DNA of 64,000 bases from Methylacidiphilales bacterium (GTDB lineage Bacteria; Verrucomicrobiota; Verrucomicrobiia; Methylacidiphilales; UBA1321): the NCBI GenBank assembly GCA_021272315.1, contig JAJSLI010000060.1, positions 21,862 through 85,861 of the forward strand, written 5' to 3'. Made by a program: the position numbers and the translations under genes. Under the pieces are notes generated by a model that was given only the letters and a program-made list of their open reading frames with translations, did not search any database and was not told the DNA's origin. Positions 26,424 through 37,941 of the stretch are shown here, piece by piece; position 1 is the first letter of the stretch, and the number at the start of each line of letters is the position of its first letter.

Positions 26424-27749
26424 ATGGCCCAGGAAACCACTTCGCGAATCATTCCCCAGCCCAAGCCCGCCGCCCATAACGGGCTCGGCGCTCCGGCAGG
26501 CAGAACCATGCTTTCACCCAAGGCAAGGCGGCGCTCGGGCGTGGGACTTTGGCTGTGGCTGGTGCTGATTCTCGCGCTGGCGGGCGTGGGCTACTACTAT
26601 TTTTATTACCAGCCGAAGTCGGCCCAGACGACGGCTTCCGCGGGCAGCGCCGCGGCCGCCGGGAACGCGGTTCGGGTGGTCACAGCCACAGCCGCCAAAG
26701 GGGATATCGGGGTCTATCTGACCGGACTTGGCGCGGTCACCCCGCTCTATACCGACACAATTCAAAGCCGCATCAGCGGACAACTCATGAAGGTTCTCTT
26801 TACAGAAGGACAGATGGTCAAGGCCGGCGATTTGCTGGTGCAGATCGACAGCCGTCCCTACGAGGCCCAACTCGCGCAATACGTTGCGCAAAAGGAGCAC
26901 GATCAAGCCCTGCTCGACAATGCGAACATCGATTTGCAGCGGTACCAAACCCTTTGGAAGCAGGATTCCATTTCCGAACAGACGCTGGCCGCGCAGATCG
27001 CGCTGGTAAAGGAGGACCAGGGGACGGTCGATAGCGACCAAGCCCAGATCGACGCGACCAAGCTTAATATCACCTACTGCAACATCACCGAGCCGATCGA
27101 CGGCCGGGTGGGCCTGCGTCTGGTCGATCCGGGCAATTATGTGCAATCCACCTCGACCACGGGACTGCTGGTCATCGTGCAGGTCCAACCGATTACGGTG
27201 ATCTTCACCATTGCGGAAGACAGTGTTCCCGCGGTGATGGCCAAGCTCAATGCCGGCCAGACTCTGACCGTCGAGGCCTACGAGCGCAGCGGATTTACCA
27301 AGAAGCTGGCCACGGGCCAATTGCTGACCACGGACAACCAGATCGATCCGTCAACCGGCACGCTGAAACTCAGGGCTGTCTTTCAAAACACCGACAATGC
27401 GCTCTTTCCGAATCAGTTCGTCAACGTCAAGCTGCTCGTCGACACAAAGACCAATGTCGTTCTCGTGCCGATGGCAGCGATCCAGCACGGCAACCAGGGC
27501 GCCTTCATCTACGTGGTCGACCCGGACAGCAACTCGGTCAGCATGAAAAGCGTGACCGTCGGGACCACGGCGCTCGACGGAAGCAATGCCGAAATCACCA
27601 GCGGCGTTTCGGAAGGAGACATCGTGGTCACCAACGGTGTTGATAAACTTCAAGACGGCAGCAAGGTCATCGTAACGCAACCCGGCGCCGCGGGCTCCAC
27701 CAACGCGCCGGCTGCCACTCCACCCGCCAGCATTGGCGGCGGCAGTTAA
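26424..27749 (+). CDS. RND efflux periplasmic adaptor (MdtA/AcrA type)
   Basis: 441 aa membrane-fusion protein bridging the inner-membrane pump and the outer-membrane channel. There is an N-terminal membrane anchor ([20 protein letters not shown]) rather than a lipobox. The adaptor core runs from [20 protein letters not shown] through the lipoyl half-motif [20 protein letters not shown], a helical hairpin, the second lipoyl half [19 protein letters not shown], then the beta-barrel and membrane-proximal domains ([20 protein letters not shown]). MdtA similarity fits the tandem MdtB/MdtC genes that follow 21 bases later. The C-terminus is a short Ala/Pro/Gly tail. Confidence 0.9.
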   Translation: MAQETTSRIIPQPKPAAHNGLGAPAGRTMLSPKARRRSGVGLWLWLVLILALAGVGYYYFYYQPKSAQTTASAGSAAAAGNAVRVVTATAAKGDIGVYLTGLGAVTPLYTDTIQSRISGQLMKVLFTEGQMVKAGDLLVQIDSRPYEAQLAQYVAQKEHDQALLDNANIDLQRYQTLWKQDSISEQTLAAQIALVKEDQGTVDSDQAQIDATKLNITYCNITEPIDGRVGLRLVDPGNYVQSTSTTGLLVIVQVQPITVIFTIAEDSVPAVMAKLNAGQTLTVEAYERSGFTKKLATGQLLTTDNQIDPSTGTLKLRAVFQNTDNALFPNQFVNVKLLVDTKTNVVLVPMAAIQHGNQGAFIYVVDPDSNSVSMKSVTVGTTALDGSNAEITSGVSEGDIVVTNGVDKLQDGSKVIVTQPGAAGSTNAPAATPPASIGGGS

Positions 27750-27770
27750 GCCGCTTTCGCCCAGAGCCTC

Positions 27771-30700
27771 ATGAGTCCTTCCCGGACGTTTATCCTGCGG
27801 CCTATCGCCACGATGCTTTTCATGGCGGCCATTTTGCTGGCCGGCTTCGTCGGCTATCAACAACTGCCGATCTCGGCGCTGCCTGAGGTCGATTATCCGA
27901 CGATGCAAATCGTCACCTTTTATCCGGGCGCAAGCCCCGAAGTCATGGCGACGTCCGTCACCGCTCCGCTGGAGCGGCAGTTCGGCCAAGTGCCCGGATT
28001 ACAACAGATGACCTCGACCAGTTCGGACGGCAGCTCCGTCATCACGCTCCAGTTCAGCCTCTCTCTTAATATCGATATTGCCGAGCAGGAGGTCCAGCAG
28101 GCCATCAACGCTTCGGGCACCTATCTCCCCGCCGACCTGCCGAATCCGCCGATCTATAGCAAAACAAATCCGGCCGACGCTCCGATCATGACCCTGGCTC
28201 TCACGTCGAAGACGCTGCCCTTGTCCCAAATCGAGGACTTGGCCGATACGCGGCTGGCGCAAAAGATCTCCCAGGTTTCGGGCGTCGGCCTGGTCAGCAT
28301 CAACGGCGGCCAGAAGCCCGCCGTTCGCATCCAGGCCAACCCGACCGCCCTCTCTTCCTACGGCATCAACCTGGAAGACATTCGCAATGCCATTGCCGCC
28401 GCCAACGTCAATCAGGCCAAGGGAAACTTTGACGGTCCGGCGCAGGATTATCAGGTCGGCGCCAACGATCAGCTGCTGGACAGCACCGGATACGCCAATC
28501 TCATCGTGGCATACTCCAACGGCGCGCCGGTGCGGCTCTCCGATGTCGCCGTGGTCAAGGACGCCACGGAGAACAACCTCCAGGCGGCATGGAAAAACAC
28601 CACACCCGCCATCATTCTCAATGTGCAGCGGCAGCCCGGCGCGAATACCATCGCCGTGGTCGATGGCATCACCAAACTGCTGCCCAGGCTGCGCCAGTCG
28701 CTGCCTTCCTCTGTGGAACTCACCACCCTGACCGACCTCACCGGCACCATCCGTGCTTCCGTGGACGACGTGAAATTCGAGTTGATGCTGACCATCGCGC
28801 TGGTCGTCGGCGTGATCTTCGTCTTTCTCCGCACCTTCGCCGCGACCTTCATCGCGGGCGTGGCCGTTCCCCTCTCGTTGGTCGGCGCCTTCGCCGCCAT
28901 GTACCTGTGCGGCTTCAGCCTCGACAATCTTTCGCTTATGGCTCTGACCATCTCGACCGGATTCGTGGTTGACGATGCCATCGTCATGATCGAGAACATC
29001 GTCCGCTACATCGAAAAGGGCGAGAAACCGCTCGACGCCGCTTTAAAGGGCGCGGGGCAGATCGGCTTCACGATCGTGGCGCTGACCATCTCCCTCATCG
29101 CGGTGCTCATTCCGCTGCTTTTTATGAGTGACATCGTGGGCCGTCTCTTTCGCGAGTTCGCCATCACGCTCAGTTTCACCATCCTGATCTCAGCCGTGGT
29201 TTCGCTGACGCTGACGCCCATGCTCTGCTCGCGACTGATCAAGTCGAAGGAGGAAAGGAAGCCCGGACGTTTGTTTCAGCTCTCCGAAGATATCTTCAAC
29301 GGCATCATTTCGTTTTACGGCGAAACGCTGAAAGTCGTTTTGCGCGTGCAGCCCCTCGTCCTGCTCATCGCCCTGGGCACCCTGGCACTGACCATCTTTC
29401 TCTATATTGAAATCCCCAAGGGCCTTTTTCCGATCCAAGACACGGGCGTCATTCAGGGCGTATCCCAGGCCGATCAGAGCGTCTCCTTCGCGGCGATGTC
29501 GGAGCGTCAGCAGGCCCTGGCCGCCATCATTTTGCAGGACCCCGCGGTCGAAAGCCTTTCGTCCTTTATCGGCGTGGATGGCACGAACCTGACGCTCAAC
29601 AACGGACGCATCCAAATTAACCTCAAGCCGCTGGGCCAGCGCAAAATCAGCGCGAACGATCTCATCCCGCGGCTGCAGGCGGAACTGGCCAAGGTGCCGG
29701 GCATCACGCTTTACATGCAGCCGGTCCAGGATTTGACCGTGGATGATCGCGTCAGCCTCACCCAATACCAATACACGCTCGAGGACCCGAACCAGGACGA
29801 ATTGAACACCTGGACATCGCAATTGCTGGCGAAATTGAAGACGCTGCCGCAACTGCGCGATGTGGCCAGCGACCAGCAAAATTCCGGGCTGCGCAGCAAC
29901 CTTACCCTGGACCGCGACACCGCGTCGCGTCTTGGGCTGACCACCTCGGTGATCGACAACACCCTCTACGATGCCTTCGGTCAGCGCCAGGTCTCGACCA
30001 TCTTTACGCAGCTCAATCAGTATCACGTGATCCTCGAAGTCGATCCCGCCTACCAACAGGATCCCGGCGCCCTCGACCACATCTACATCACTCCGTCCGG
30101 CTCCACGACCGCGGCGGCCACCGCTTCCACGTCCAGCGGCGGCCCGAGTTTCGTCTCGAGCGGTGCAGCCTCGACCACCTCCGTTTCAACGGGTTCAAAC
30201 GCCCCGATCGCCGCGCCGCTGAGCGCTTTTGCGCATTGGGACACCGAAGCCGGCGCGCTCACGGTGAACCATCAGGGGCAGTTTCCCGTGGTCACGATTT
30301 CGTTCAATCTGGCGCCAGGCGCTTCGCTCAGCGGCGCGGTCGATGCCATCAATCAAGCGAAGAAGGACCTGCATATGCCCGCGGGCATCAATGCCGCGTT
30401 CCAGGGAGAAACCCAGGCTTTTCAGGCTTCGCTGAGCAGCGAGCCGCTGCTGATCCTGGCAGCGGTGGTCACCGTTTACATCATTCTCGGTGTGCTCTAC
30501 GAGAGTTTCATCCATCCCATTACGATTCTATCCACGCTTCCCTCCGCCGGGGTGGGCGCCCTGCTGGCGCTCATGCTTTTTCGCATCGACCTGACGGTTG
30601 TCGCGATCATCGGCATTATTCTGCTCATCGGCATCGTGCAAAAGAACGCGATCATGATGGTCGATTTCGCGCTGGCGGCGGAACGCGAGGAGGGCTTGGA

Positions 30701-31019
30701 ACCGCAGGAGGCGATCTTTCAGGCGTGTCTCCTGCGCTTTCGTCCCATCCTGATGACCACCCTGGCCGCGATGTTCGGCGGCCTTCCACTGGCGCTTGGC
30801 ACGGGTACCGGGGCGGAGCTTCGCCGTCCCTTGGGAGTCGCCATCGTCGGAGGCTTGATCCTCAGCCAGTTGCTGACGCTTTACACCACACCCGTCATCT
30901 ATCTCGCCTTCGACCGACTCGGGCGCTGGTCTATTTTTGGCCGCATCAAGCTACACCCCGAGACTGAAACCGCGGGAGAGATGCCGGAGCCTCCACCCAT
31001 GGGAGCCGAGAGCCCATGA
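27771..31019 (+). CDS. RND efflux permease, MdtB-like
   Basis: 1082 aa inner-membrane proton/drug antiporter of the HAE-1 group. Start [21 protein letters not shown], then [15 protein letters not shown] and the TM4 proton-relay Asp pair in [18 protein letters not shown]; a second copy of the fold follows, with [19 protein letters not shown] and the [19 protein letters not shown] loop. Near residue 790 lies a low-complexity Ser/Thr/Ala/Gly insert of about 35 residues not seen in E. coli MdtB. The stop overlaps the next permease as ATGA. In E. coli, MdtB and MdtC form a 2:1 trimer. Confidence 0.93.
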   Translation: MSPSRTFILRPIATMLFMAAILLAGFVGYQQLPISALPEVDYPTMQIVTFYPGASPEVMATSVTAPLERQFGQVPGLQQMTSTSSDGSSVITLQFSLSLNIDIAEQEVQQAINASGTYLPADLPNPPIYSKTNPADAPIMTLALTSKTLPLSQIEDLADTRLAQKISQVSGVGLVSINGGQKPAVRIQANPTALSSYGINLEDIRNAIAAANVNQAKGNFDGPAQDYQVGANDQLLDSTGYANLIVAYSNGAPVRLSDVAVVKDATENNLQAAWKNTTPAIILNVQRQPGANTIAVVDGITKLLPRLRQSLPSSVELTTLTDLTGTIRASVDDVKFELMLTIALVVGVIFVFLRTFAATFIAGVAVPLSLVGAFAAMYLCGFSLDNLSLMALTISTGFVVDDAIVMIENIVRYIEKGEKPLDAALKGAGQIGFTIVALTISLIAVLIPLLFMSDIVGRLFREFAITLSFTILISAVVSLTLTPMLCSRLIKSKEERKPGRLFQLSEDIFNGIISFYGETLKVVLRVQPLVLLIALGTLALTIFLYIEIPKGLFPIQDTGVIQGVSQADQSVSFAAMSERQQALAAIILQDPAVESLSSFIGVDGTNLTLNNGRIQINLKPLGQRKISANDLIPRLQAELAKVPGITLYMQPVQDLTVDDRVSLTQYQYTLEDPNQDELNTWTSQLLAKLKTLPQLRDVASDQQNSGLRSNLTLDRDTASRLGLTTSVIDNTLYDAFGQRQVSTIFTQLNQYHVILEVDPAYQQDPGALDHIYITPSGSTTAAATASTSSGGPSFVSSGAASTTSVSTGSNAPIAAPLSAFAHWDTEAGALTVNHQGQFPVVTISFNLAPGASLSGAVDAINQAKKDLHMPAGINAAFQGETQAFQASLSSEPLLILAAVVTVYIILGVLYESFIHPITILSTLPSAGVGALLALMLFRIDLTVVAIIGIILLIGIVQKNAIMMVDFALAAEREEGLEPQEAIFQACLLRFRPILMTTLAAMFGGLPLALGTGTGAELRRPLGVAIVGGLILSQLLTLYTTPVIYLAFDRLGRWSIFGRIKLHPETETAGEMPEPPPMGAESP

Positions 31020-34000
31020 ACATTTCGGAGCCGTTTGTCCGACGCCCCATCGGCACCATGCTTCTGACCGCCGCCATCGCTCTGGCCGGAGGCGTGGCGT
31101 ATTATCTCCTGCCCGTTGCGCCCCTTCCCCAGGTTGATTATCCCACGATTTCGGTCGGCGCCAGCCTGCCCGGCGCCAGCCCGCAGACCATGGCCGCCTC
31201 GGTGGCAACGCCGCTGGAGCGCTCGTTCGGACGGATCGCGGGCGTTACGGAGATGACGTCTTCGAGCGGTCTGGGCTCAACCAGCGTCACCATGCAATTC
31301 GACCTGAGCCGGGACATTGACGGAGCGGCCCGCGACGTTGAAGCCGCCATCAACGCGGCGCGGGGCAATCTGCCTTCCGATCTCCCGAGCAATCCAAGCT
31401 ACCGGAAAGTCAACCCGGCCGACTCGCCCATCATGATTGTGGCGCTGACCTCCGATACCTACTCCAAGGGCCAGATGTACGACTCGGCCTCGACCGTTCT
31501 GGCCCAAAAGCTCTCGCAAATCAACGGCGTGGGGCAGGTCACCGTCGGCGGGAGTTCGCTGCCCGCCGTGCGGGTGGAATTAAATCCGTTGGCGCTGAAC
31601 AAGTACGGGATCGGCCTTGAGACTGTGCGCACCGCGCTCTCCGGCGCGAACGCCAACGTGCCCAAGGGCCACTTCGCCAACGACAGCCATACCTGGACCA
31701 TCCAGGACAACGACCAGCTTTTCAAGGCGGTCGACTACGCGCCGCTGATTATAGCTTATCACAATTCCGCCCCGGTTAAGGTCGGGGACGTAGCGCAGGT
31801 CGTCGACTCGGTGGCCGACGTCCGCAATGCCGGCTATGCCAACGGCAAGCCTTCGGTCCTCCTGATTATTTTTCGCCAACCCGGCGCCAACATCATCGGG
31901 ACGGTGGGCCGCATCAAGGCCATCCTGCCCCTGCTGCAGGCGGAAATCCCCCAGGGTATAAAACTCACCGTGATGATGGACCAGACGACGACGATCACAG
32001 CCTCCATCCGGGACGTGGAGCGCACTCTGCTTATCGCCGTGGCCCTGGTCATCCTGGTGGTCTTCGTCTTTCTGCGCGATGTCCGCACCATGCTCATCCC
32101 CGGCATCGCAGTCCCGGTCTCCCTCATCGGCACCTTTGGCGTGATGTACCTGTGCGGCTTCAGCCTCGACAATCTCTCGCTCATGGCCCTGACGATCTCG
32201 ACCGGCTTCGTCGTCGATGACGCCATCGTCGTTACGGAAAACATCACCCGCTATCTGGAAAAGGGCATGGCACCGCTGGAGGCGGCTTTGCGGGGCTCCC
32301 GGGAGATCGGCTTCACCGTTCTTTCCATCAGCCTTTCGCTCATTGCCGTCTTCACGCCGATCCTGCTCATGGGCGGCCTCATTGGGCGGCTCTTTCGCGA
32401 ATTTGCCGTCACCCTTTCGGCGGCCATCCTGATTTCGATGGTAATTTCGCTCACCACGACCCCGATGATGTGCGCCCTGCTGCTGAAACCTGAAAAGGAG
32501 CATTCCCACGGAAAAATTTTTCACCTATCGGAATCGATTTTCAACTGGGTGCTGCGATTCTACGAGATTACCCTGCGCCGGGTGCTGCTCCATCCGGCGA
32601 TCACGCTGCTGGTTCTCATCGCCCTGGTTGTCCTCAACGGCTATCTCTTTTGCATAGCGTCCTACGGACTTTTCCCGCAGCAGGACACGGGGCGTCTCAA
32701 CGGCAACGTTACCGCCGACCAGGACACCTCCTTCCAAGCCATGAATGTCCAGATGCAGCAGATGATCAAGATCGTCCAGGCCGATCCCGGCGTCGCCAAC
32801 GTGGTGGGATTCACCGGCGGGAGCTCGACGAACACCGCGCGGTTCTTCATCACCTTGAAGCCGTTGGGCCAGCGTGGAGGGCAGATTGGGTTTTGGCAGA
32901 GGATCAAGAATGACGTTCAATCGCTGTTCCAGACCCGCTCAGCTCCTTCGTCCGCTACTCCGTCGACTGGGCCATCGCCTTCGACTGCCTCCGGCGACGA
33001 CAGCGCCGATGTCATCATCGGCCGGCTCCGGCCCAAGCTGGCTCACATCCCCGGGGCGACGCTCATTTTGCAGTCCTCCCAGGATCTTCGCACCGGCGGC
33101 CGGATGAGCAGCGCTCAGTATCAGTACACGCTGCAGAGTGATGACTATAATGACGTGTTGGAGTGGGGGCCGAAACTTCTGGCTGCCTTGCAGAAGGACC
33201 CCATCCTTACCGACGTCAACAGTGACCAACAGAACAATGGAAAGCAGGCGTTGCTGACCTATGACCGGGACACCGCGGCGCGTTTCGGCATCACCGCGGA
33301 ACTGCTCGATAACACCCTTTATGATGCCTTTGGCCAAAGACCGGTGGCGGTGATGTACACGGCATTCAACCAATACCAGGTGATCATGGAGGCGGCGCCA
33401 CAGTACTGGCAGAATCCCTCGGGGCTGCGCGACATTTATGTCCTCTCCGCCGGCGGGACGGAAGTTCCGCTCAGTGCGCTGAGCCACTATGCGACCACCA
33501 CCGCTCCACTGACGATCAATCACCAGGGCCAGTTCCCCTGTGTAACTCTTTCCTTCAACCTGACGCCGGGGAAGGCTCTGGGCGACGCGGTCAACGCGAT
33601 CAACCAGGCCCAACAGCAGATCGGCATGCCGGCGACAGTCCGGGGCGGCTTTGCGGGGACGGCCCAGGTCTTTCAGGCATCGCTGGCCAACGAGCCGATC
33701 CTGATCGGGACGGCCCTTTTGGCCGTCTATATCATTCTGGGAATTTTATACGAAAGTTTCATTCACCCGATCACGATCCTTTCGACCATCCCCTCGGCGA
33801 GCGTGGGTGCATTACTGGCCCTGAAGCTGACCGGAACCGAAGTGAGCATGCTCGCGGTCATTGGCTTGATTCTGCTCATCGGCATTGTGAAGAAGAACGC
33901 GATCATGATGATCGATTTCGCCCTGGCGGCGGAACGGACGGAGGGGAAGAATCCCCGGGAGGCGATATTCGAGGCATGCCAACTGCGCTTCCGACCGATC

Positions 34001-34255
34001 ATGATGACGACCATGGCGGCAATGTTTGGCGCCCTTCCCCTGGCGCTCGACACCGGCACCGGAGCCGAACTTCGCCGTCCGCTCGGCATCGCCATCATCG
34101 GCGGCCTGATCATGAGCCAGGCGCTGACGCTCTACACCACGCCGGTGGTTTATCTCTACTGGGAACGCCTAGGCCTCTGGTTCAGACGCCTCTTCTTCAG
34201 ACAGGCCCCGGAAAAAGAGCGGGACGAGGGATTGCCTCTGGGCCAGGAAACATAG
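31016..34255 (+). CDS. RND efflux permease, MdtC-like
   Basis: 1079 aa second permease, clearly paralogous to the preceding one (both have LPxVDYPT near the start and the [21 protein letters not shown] block). The relay Asp pair is in [18 protein letters not shown], and the C-terminal half has [20 protein letters not shown] Ser/Thr/Pro-rich insert (about residues 643-660) sits at a different place from that of the first permease, between two periplasmic subdomains. It overlaps the first permease by four bases, implying coupled translation and heteromer formation. The absence of the metal-type (HME) relay motif points to organic substrates. Confidence 0.93.
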   Translation: MNISEPFVRRPIGTMLLTAAIALAGGVAYYLLPVAPLPQVDYPTISVGASLPGASPQTMAASVATPLERSFGRIAGVTEMTSSSGLGSTSVTMQFDLSRDIDGAARDVEAAINAARGNLPSDLPSNPSYRKVNPADSPIMIVALTSDTYSKGQMYDSASTVLAQKLSQINGVGQVTVGGSSLPAVRVELNPLALNKYGIGLETVRTALSGANANVPKGHFANDSHTWTIQDNDQLFKAVDYAPLIIAYHNSAPVKVGDVAQVVDSVADVRNAGYANGKPSVLLIIFRQPGANIIGTVGRIKAILPLLQAEIPQGIKLTVMMDQTTTITASIRDVERTLLIAVALVILVVFVFLRDVRTMLIPGIAVPVSLIGTFGVMYLCGFSLDNLSLMALTISTGFVVDDAIVVTENITRYLEKGMAPLEAALRGSREIGFTVLSISLSLIAVFTPILLMGGLIGRLFREFAVTLSAAILISMVISLTTTPMMCALLLKPEKEHSHGKIFHLSESIFNWVLRFYEITLRRVLLHPAITLLVLIALVVLNGYLFCIASYGLFPQQDTGRLNGNVTADQDTSFQAMNVQMQQMIKIVQADPGVANVVGFTGGSSTNTARFFITLKPLGQRGGQIGFWQRIKNDVQSLFQTRSAPSSATPSTGPSPSTASGDDSADVIIGRLRPKLAHIPGATLILQSSQDLRTGGRMSSAQYQYTLQSDDYNDVLEWGPKLLAALQKDPILTDVNSDQQNNGKQALLTYDRDTAARFGITAELLDNTLYDAFGQRPVAVMYTAFNQYQVIMEAAPQYWQNPSGLRDIYVLSAGGTEVPLSALSHYATTTAPLTINHQGQFPCVTLSFNLTPGKALGDAVNAINQAQQQIGMPATVRGGFAGTAQVFQASLANEPILIGTALLAVYIILGILYESFIHPITILSTIPSASVGALLALKLTGTEVSMLAVIGLILLIGIVKKNAIMMIDFALAAERTEGKNPREAIFEACQLRFRPIMMTTMAAMFGALPLALDTGTGAELRRPLGIAIIGGLIMSQALTLYTTPVVYLYWERLGLWFRRLFFRQAPEKERDEGLPLGQET

Positions 34256-34274
34256 AATATTCAGCCTCCCGATC

Positions 34275-35837
34275 ATGACCCGCACCGTCCCTTCTCAAAT
34301 TTTGTTTGTCGCGCTGATCGCCTCGCCGCTTCTTTTCAGCAGCTGCATGGTCGGCCCCGATTACCAGCAGCCGACGACGCCCGCTCCCGCCGCCAACTAC
34401 AAGGAACTGAAAGACTGGGAACCGGCGCAGCCCAAGGATGATGAAATTCGCGGAAAATGGTGGGAAATCTATCACGATCCGGAGCTGAACCGGCTGGAGG
34501 AGCAGGTTAATATCTCGAACCAGAACGTGCTGCAGGCCGAGGCGCAATTCCGCGAGGCGGCGGCGGCGGTCAAGGTGGCGCGGGCCGGACTTTTTCCCAC
34601 AATCACGGCCAATCCCTCGTTCACCGAATCGCGGCCATCGGTAGATCTGACTTCAAGCGGTGGTGGCGGTTCAAGATCTGGCGGCGGGGGCTCGGGTTCG
34701 AGCGGAGGTCATCCCGCCCAACCAACCCAAAGCCTCTACAACCTGCCGGTGGAGGCGAGCTACATGGTCGACGTGTGGGGCAGCGTGCGGCGCACCATCG
34801 AGGCCAACACGGCGACGGCGCAGTATTCCTTCGCCAACTTGGAGAACATGCGGCTTTCCTATCAGGCCACACTGGCCCAGGACTATTTCAGCCTGCACGG
34901 GCTGGATGCGCAGGCGGAGTTGCTCGGGACGACGGTCCAGCTATACCAGAAATATCTCGACCTGACGACCAACCAGTACAACAGCGGAGTCGCCTCCCAG
35001 GGCGACGTGGCGCTGGCCAAAACTCAGCTCGATACGACCAAGGCGCAGCTTATCGCCCTTGGCGTGCAGCGCGCGCAGTACGAGCACGCCATCGCCGTTC
35101 TGATCGGCAAGCCGGCCTCGCTCTTTTCCATCGAAGAGAAATCGCTGACCGGCACACCACCGCATATTCCGGTGGGCGTGCCCTCGACGCTGCTGGAACG
35201 GCGGCCCGACATCGCCGGGGCGGAGCGGCAGGTTGCCTCGGCCAATGCCTCGATCGGCGTTGCGGTAGCCGCCTACTACCCCTCGCTCACGCTGACCGGC
35301 TCAATGGGGGTCGAGTCGATCCACTTCTCGGATCTCTTTACTGGGCCGAGCTTTCTCTGGTCGGTAGGCCCGGCCCTTGCGCAGACGCTTTTCGACGCGG
35401 GCAGAATCCACGGCGAGGTGCAGGAGGCGCAAGCCAACTACGACGCCACGGTGGCCGCCTACCGGCAGACGGTCCTCACCGCCTTCCAACAGGTGGAAGA
35501 CGACCTGGCCGGGCTGCGCATCCTGGAGCAGGAGGCCACCGCGCAGGCCGACGCGGTGAAAGCGGCGCAGCAGTCGCTCGACATCGCGACCAACGAGTAC
35601 AAAGCGGGAACGGTGGCTTACTTGACCGTGATTACAACGCAAACGACGGCGCTCAGCGACGAAGTCACCGAGGTCACCATCCGCACAAGCAGGATGACCA
35701 CAAGCGTCCTGCTCGTTGAGGCGTTAGGCGGGGGCTGGGACAAGTCGAAGCTCGTTTCGAAGCACGGTGTGAGCGACGTGCCGCAGGCCCAAACCGCGAT
35801 CGACAAGACCAAGACGCAGGACCCACCACCGAAGTAG
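34275..35837 (+). CDS. NodT-family outer-membrane factor of the RND pump
   Basis: 520 aa TolC-like channel protein of the NodT lipoprotein subfamily: lipobox LLFSSC followed by MVGPDYQQP, a sequence typical for this family. Two similar halves carry long helices (NVLQAEAQFREAAAAVKVAR, LATLAQDYFSLHGLDAQ-like segment) and the signature GVPSTLLERRPDIAGAERQV and GPALAQTLFDAGRIHGEVQE. A Ser/Gly-rich stretch near residues 125-150 interrupts the first half. Begins 19 bases after the MdtC-like gene and closes the seven-gene efflux operon. Confidence 0.92.
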   Translation: MTRTVPSQILFVALIASPLLFSSCMVGPDYQQPTTPAPAANYKELKDWEPAQPKDDEIRGKWWEIYHDPELNRLEEQVNISNQNVLQAEAQFREAAAAVKVARAGLFPTITANPSFTESRPSVDLTSSGGGGSRSGGGGSGSSGGHPAQPTQSLYNLPVEASYMVDVWGSVRRTIEANTATAQYSFANLENMRLSYQATLAQDYFSLHGLDAQAELLGTTVQLYQKYLDLTTNQYNSGVASQGDVALAKTQLDTTKAQLIALGVQRAQYEHAIAVLIGKPASLFSIEEKSLTGTPPHIPVGVPSTLLERRPDIAGAERQVASANASIGVAVAAYYPSLTLTGSMGVESIHFSDLFTGPSFLWSVGPALAQTLFDAGRIHGEVQEAQANYDATVAAYRQTVLTAFQQVEDDLAGLRILEQEATAQADAVKAAQQSLDIATNEYKAGTVAYLTVITTQTTALSDEVTEVTIRTSRMTTSVLLVEALGGGWDKSKLVSKHGVSDVPQAQTAIDKTKTQDPPPK

Positions 35838-35881
35838 ACTCAGGCCCTTGCATTCCGAGCCAAACGGGATTTATTTTAGGT

Positions 35882-36103
35882 ATGAACGATAGAGCCATAC
35901 TTATGCGGGTAAAGGATCTGGCGAGATCCAAAATGCTGGAACTCCAACCCTTCGCCGGAGAGGAAATGACCCTGCTGCAGAACGATCCGCACCGGGCCGG
36001 GTTCATCGACGGTGAACGTACTCTTGCAACACAGATTCTTGCCCTGATCGACGGTGAAGAAAGCGTCACGCACATCGAAGAAGAAATGGTGATGGGGCGC
36101 TAG
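35882..36103 (+). CDS. Small hypothetical protein
   Basis: 73 aa, not recognised. It is acidic and helical in appearance (GEEMTLLQNDPHRAGFIDGE, then TLATQILALIDGEESVTHIE), without signal peptide or membrane segment. It follows the outer-membrane factor by 44 bases and might be the last gene of the efflux operon. No convincing ribosome site is visible, so it could also be a chance open frame. Confidence 0.45.
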   Translation: MNDRAILMRVKDLARSKMLELQPFAGEEMTLLQNDPHRAGFIDGERTLATQILALIDGEESVTHIEEEMVMGR

Positions 36104-36180
36104 ATCCCGCGGACGGTAGTAACGGCTTCGCTCGAAAAGGCGAGTGCCTCGCGCGAGTGCTATGCAACCAGCGGATAGCG

Positions 36181-36210
36181 CGCTTCACCCTGATTTTTTA
36201 GGGCGAAGCG
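36181..36210. terminator. Inverted repeat with T-run in the loop
   Basis: CGCTTC (36181-36186) and CCCT (36188-36191) pair with AGGG (36200-36203) and GAAGCG (36205-36210) with one A/C mismatch, around an eight-base loop containing six Ts. The stem is strong, but the T-run lies in the loop rather than after it. It may end transcription from the efflux operon or be a protein site upstream of tatA. Confidence 0.35.
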
Positions 36211-36284
36211 AACCACCGCACCGGGAAGCGAATTGAGTTGTGCCAGACTAAGAGTGGGCGTATTTTAAAACCCAAGGAAAATTC

Positions 36285-36560
36285 ATGCAGCCTCACATCT
36301 TTGCTTTTGGCCTTCCCCATGGCGCGGAATGGTTTTGGATCTTTCTTGGTATCGTGGTTCTTTTCGGAGCGGACAAAATACCCAAGCTGGCGCGCGGTCT
36401 CGGCAAGAGCGTGGGTGAGTTCAAGAAGGCAAAAGAGGAGTTCGAGAAAGAAGTGAACGCCGCCGCCGCTGAAACCGAAGCGAAAAAGATCGAAGACAAG
36501 CCGGTTACACCGGCGGATTCGACAGCTTCGACTAGCGCCGAGTTGACCAAAAAGACCTGA
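36285..36560 (+). CDS. tatA: Twin-arginine translocase subunit TatA/TatE
   Basis: 91 aa. A short N-terminal membrane helix (WFWIFLGIVVLFGADKIPKL) is followed by the Phe-Gly-type hinge (LFGADKIP) and a long amphipathic helix (LGKSVGEFKKAKEEFEKEV), then a charged Thr/Ala/Lys tail. This is the pore-forming component that exports folded proteins. AAGGA lies upstream with good spacing. tatB and tatC are not in the window. The 3' end overlaps the convergent MFS gene by 29 bases. Confidence 0.92.
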   Translation: MQPHIFAFGLPHGAEWFWIFLGIVVLFGADKIPKLARGLGKSVGEFKKAKEEFEKEVNAAAAETEAKKIEDKPVTPADSTASTSAELTKKT

Positions 36561-37872
36561 GCGTCGAGGCGTTAAGCAGCGCCAGCCCAATCGCCAGCAC
36601 GATCGCCGTGAAACCGATGTCCTGAATCAGGGCTGCGGGCCCGATTTTTTTCAGGAGGCCTCCATTCAAGTTGACGGCGAGACCGATAAGAAAACTCGTC
36701 GTGGTGCAAAGATTTCGCAGGGCAAAAAGTCGGCCGCGGCGCGCGTCGTCCACGTCGTTTTGAAGCCGCGCCTCGATGGGAATGAGAATGAACGCCGAGA
36801 GGACGCCGAGGAAGGCCGCGCCAGCCACGGCGGGCAGGTACTCTGTGAGCCGGGAAAAGCCGACGAGCGCCAGCCCGAGCAGCACCAGGGCGAGATAGGG
36901 CAGCGCTTTGCTGCGGCTCCAGCGCTTCGACGTGCCACAGAGGCCGACGCCAAGGCCAAGACCCAGCCCGATCCCGGCCATTAGCAGACCAAAGGCAAGA
37001 GTTTTGATTTCGAAGACGGGCGGCTTGGGCGCAAACAGACTGAAGACCCGAGCAAGAAAACCAGCCAGGGCACGGACGGAGGAGAGGTCGACCGTTACGA
37101 CAATCTGCTGCAAAATGGTGATGAGGACCATCGCGCTGATGAAAGAGAAGGCGGAATTGACCAGAAAAAGCGCACCTAGTTCCCGCTGTTCGCGCAACAC
37201 GTTCCAGCCTCCGAGCAGACCGCGCCAAGTGCTGATTTCGCCGCCGGCGGCGGAGCCGCCGCGGACGGGCGAGAGATCGGCCTTGATGCGGTAAACGCAC
37301 CAAGCCGAGATGAGAAACCCAAGCGCGTTAAAATAAAAACTGCTGTGCGCCCCGAAGATCGAGACGACAAGGCTGGCGATGGGGATACCTATGAAATTGG
37401 CGATGACACCGATGAGCGAGATGAGCGCGTTGGCGGCGACGAGCTGCCGCCCCGTGACGATCTGGGGCAGCGCGGCCTGCCGGGCGGGAATGAAAAGGCC
37501 GTTGAACGCACCCATGAAGAAGATGACCGTGAAAACGGCGAATACGTTGTGGGCGACGAACCACCAGTAGAGCAGCGAGAGGGTCATGACCGCGCGCGCG
37601 ACATCGGACCAGAACATGACCCAGCGGCGAGAGAAGCGGTCAACGATCCAGCCGTAGAGCGGCGCCAGCAGCAGACCGGGCAGCATGGCGCAAAAGGTGA
37701 CCTGCGCGCTGTCCTTGCCCGCGTCGATGCCCTGCTTGATGCCGAGGATAACGTAGAGGATGGCGAACTGATAAAAGCGATCACCCAGACTGCTGATGAT
37801 CTGGCCGTACCAGAGCCGGGCGAAATTCTTTTCCGCCAGGATGCCGAGGAAGGTGGCGGTGGCGGGCTTCAT
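36532..37872 (-). CDS. Major facilitator superfamily transporter
   Basis: 446 aa with about 12 hydrophobic segments. The N-terminal half resembles EntS/MFS_3-type exporters: FARLWYGQIISSLGDRFYQF, the loop 2-3 motif APLYGWIVDRFSRRWVMFWS with its GxxxDRxxRR core, and FIPARQAALPQIVTGRQLVA. A cytoplasmic linker (LSPVRGGSAAGGE) separates the halves. Substrate unknown; drug or metabolite export is most likely for this branch. It overlaps the tatA end on the opposite strand. Confidence 0.87.
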   Translation of the reverse strand: MKPATATFLGILAEKNFARLWYGQIISSLGDRFYQFAILYVILGIKQGIDAGKDSAQVTFCAMLPGLLLAPLYGWIVDRFSRRWVMFWSDVARAVMTLSLLYWWFVAHNVFAVFTVIFFMGAFNGLFIPARQAALPQIVTGRQLVAANALISLIGVIANFIGIPIASLVVSIFGAHSSFYFNALGFLISAWCVYRIKADLSPVRGGSAAGGEISTWRGLLGGWNVLREQRELGALFLVNSAFSFISAMVLITILQQIVVTVDLSSVRALAGFLARVFSLFAPKPPVFEIKTLAFGLLMAGIGLGLGLGVGLCGTSKRWSRSKALPYLALVLLGLALVGFSRLTEYLPAVAGAAFLGVLSAFILIPIEARLQNDVDDARRGRLFALRNLCTTTSFLIGLAVNLNGGLLKKIGPAALIQDIGFTAIVLAIGLALLNASTLRSFWSTRR

Positions 37873-37941
37873 GCGAAGCCGCTAATACAGCATAATCGAC
37901 GTGCAAAAGCCGCAGAATTTCGCACGCCGGACGAAAGAGGC

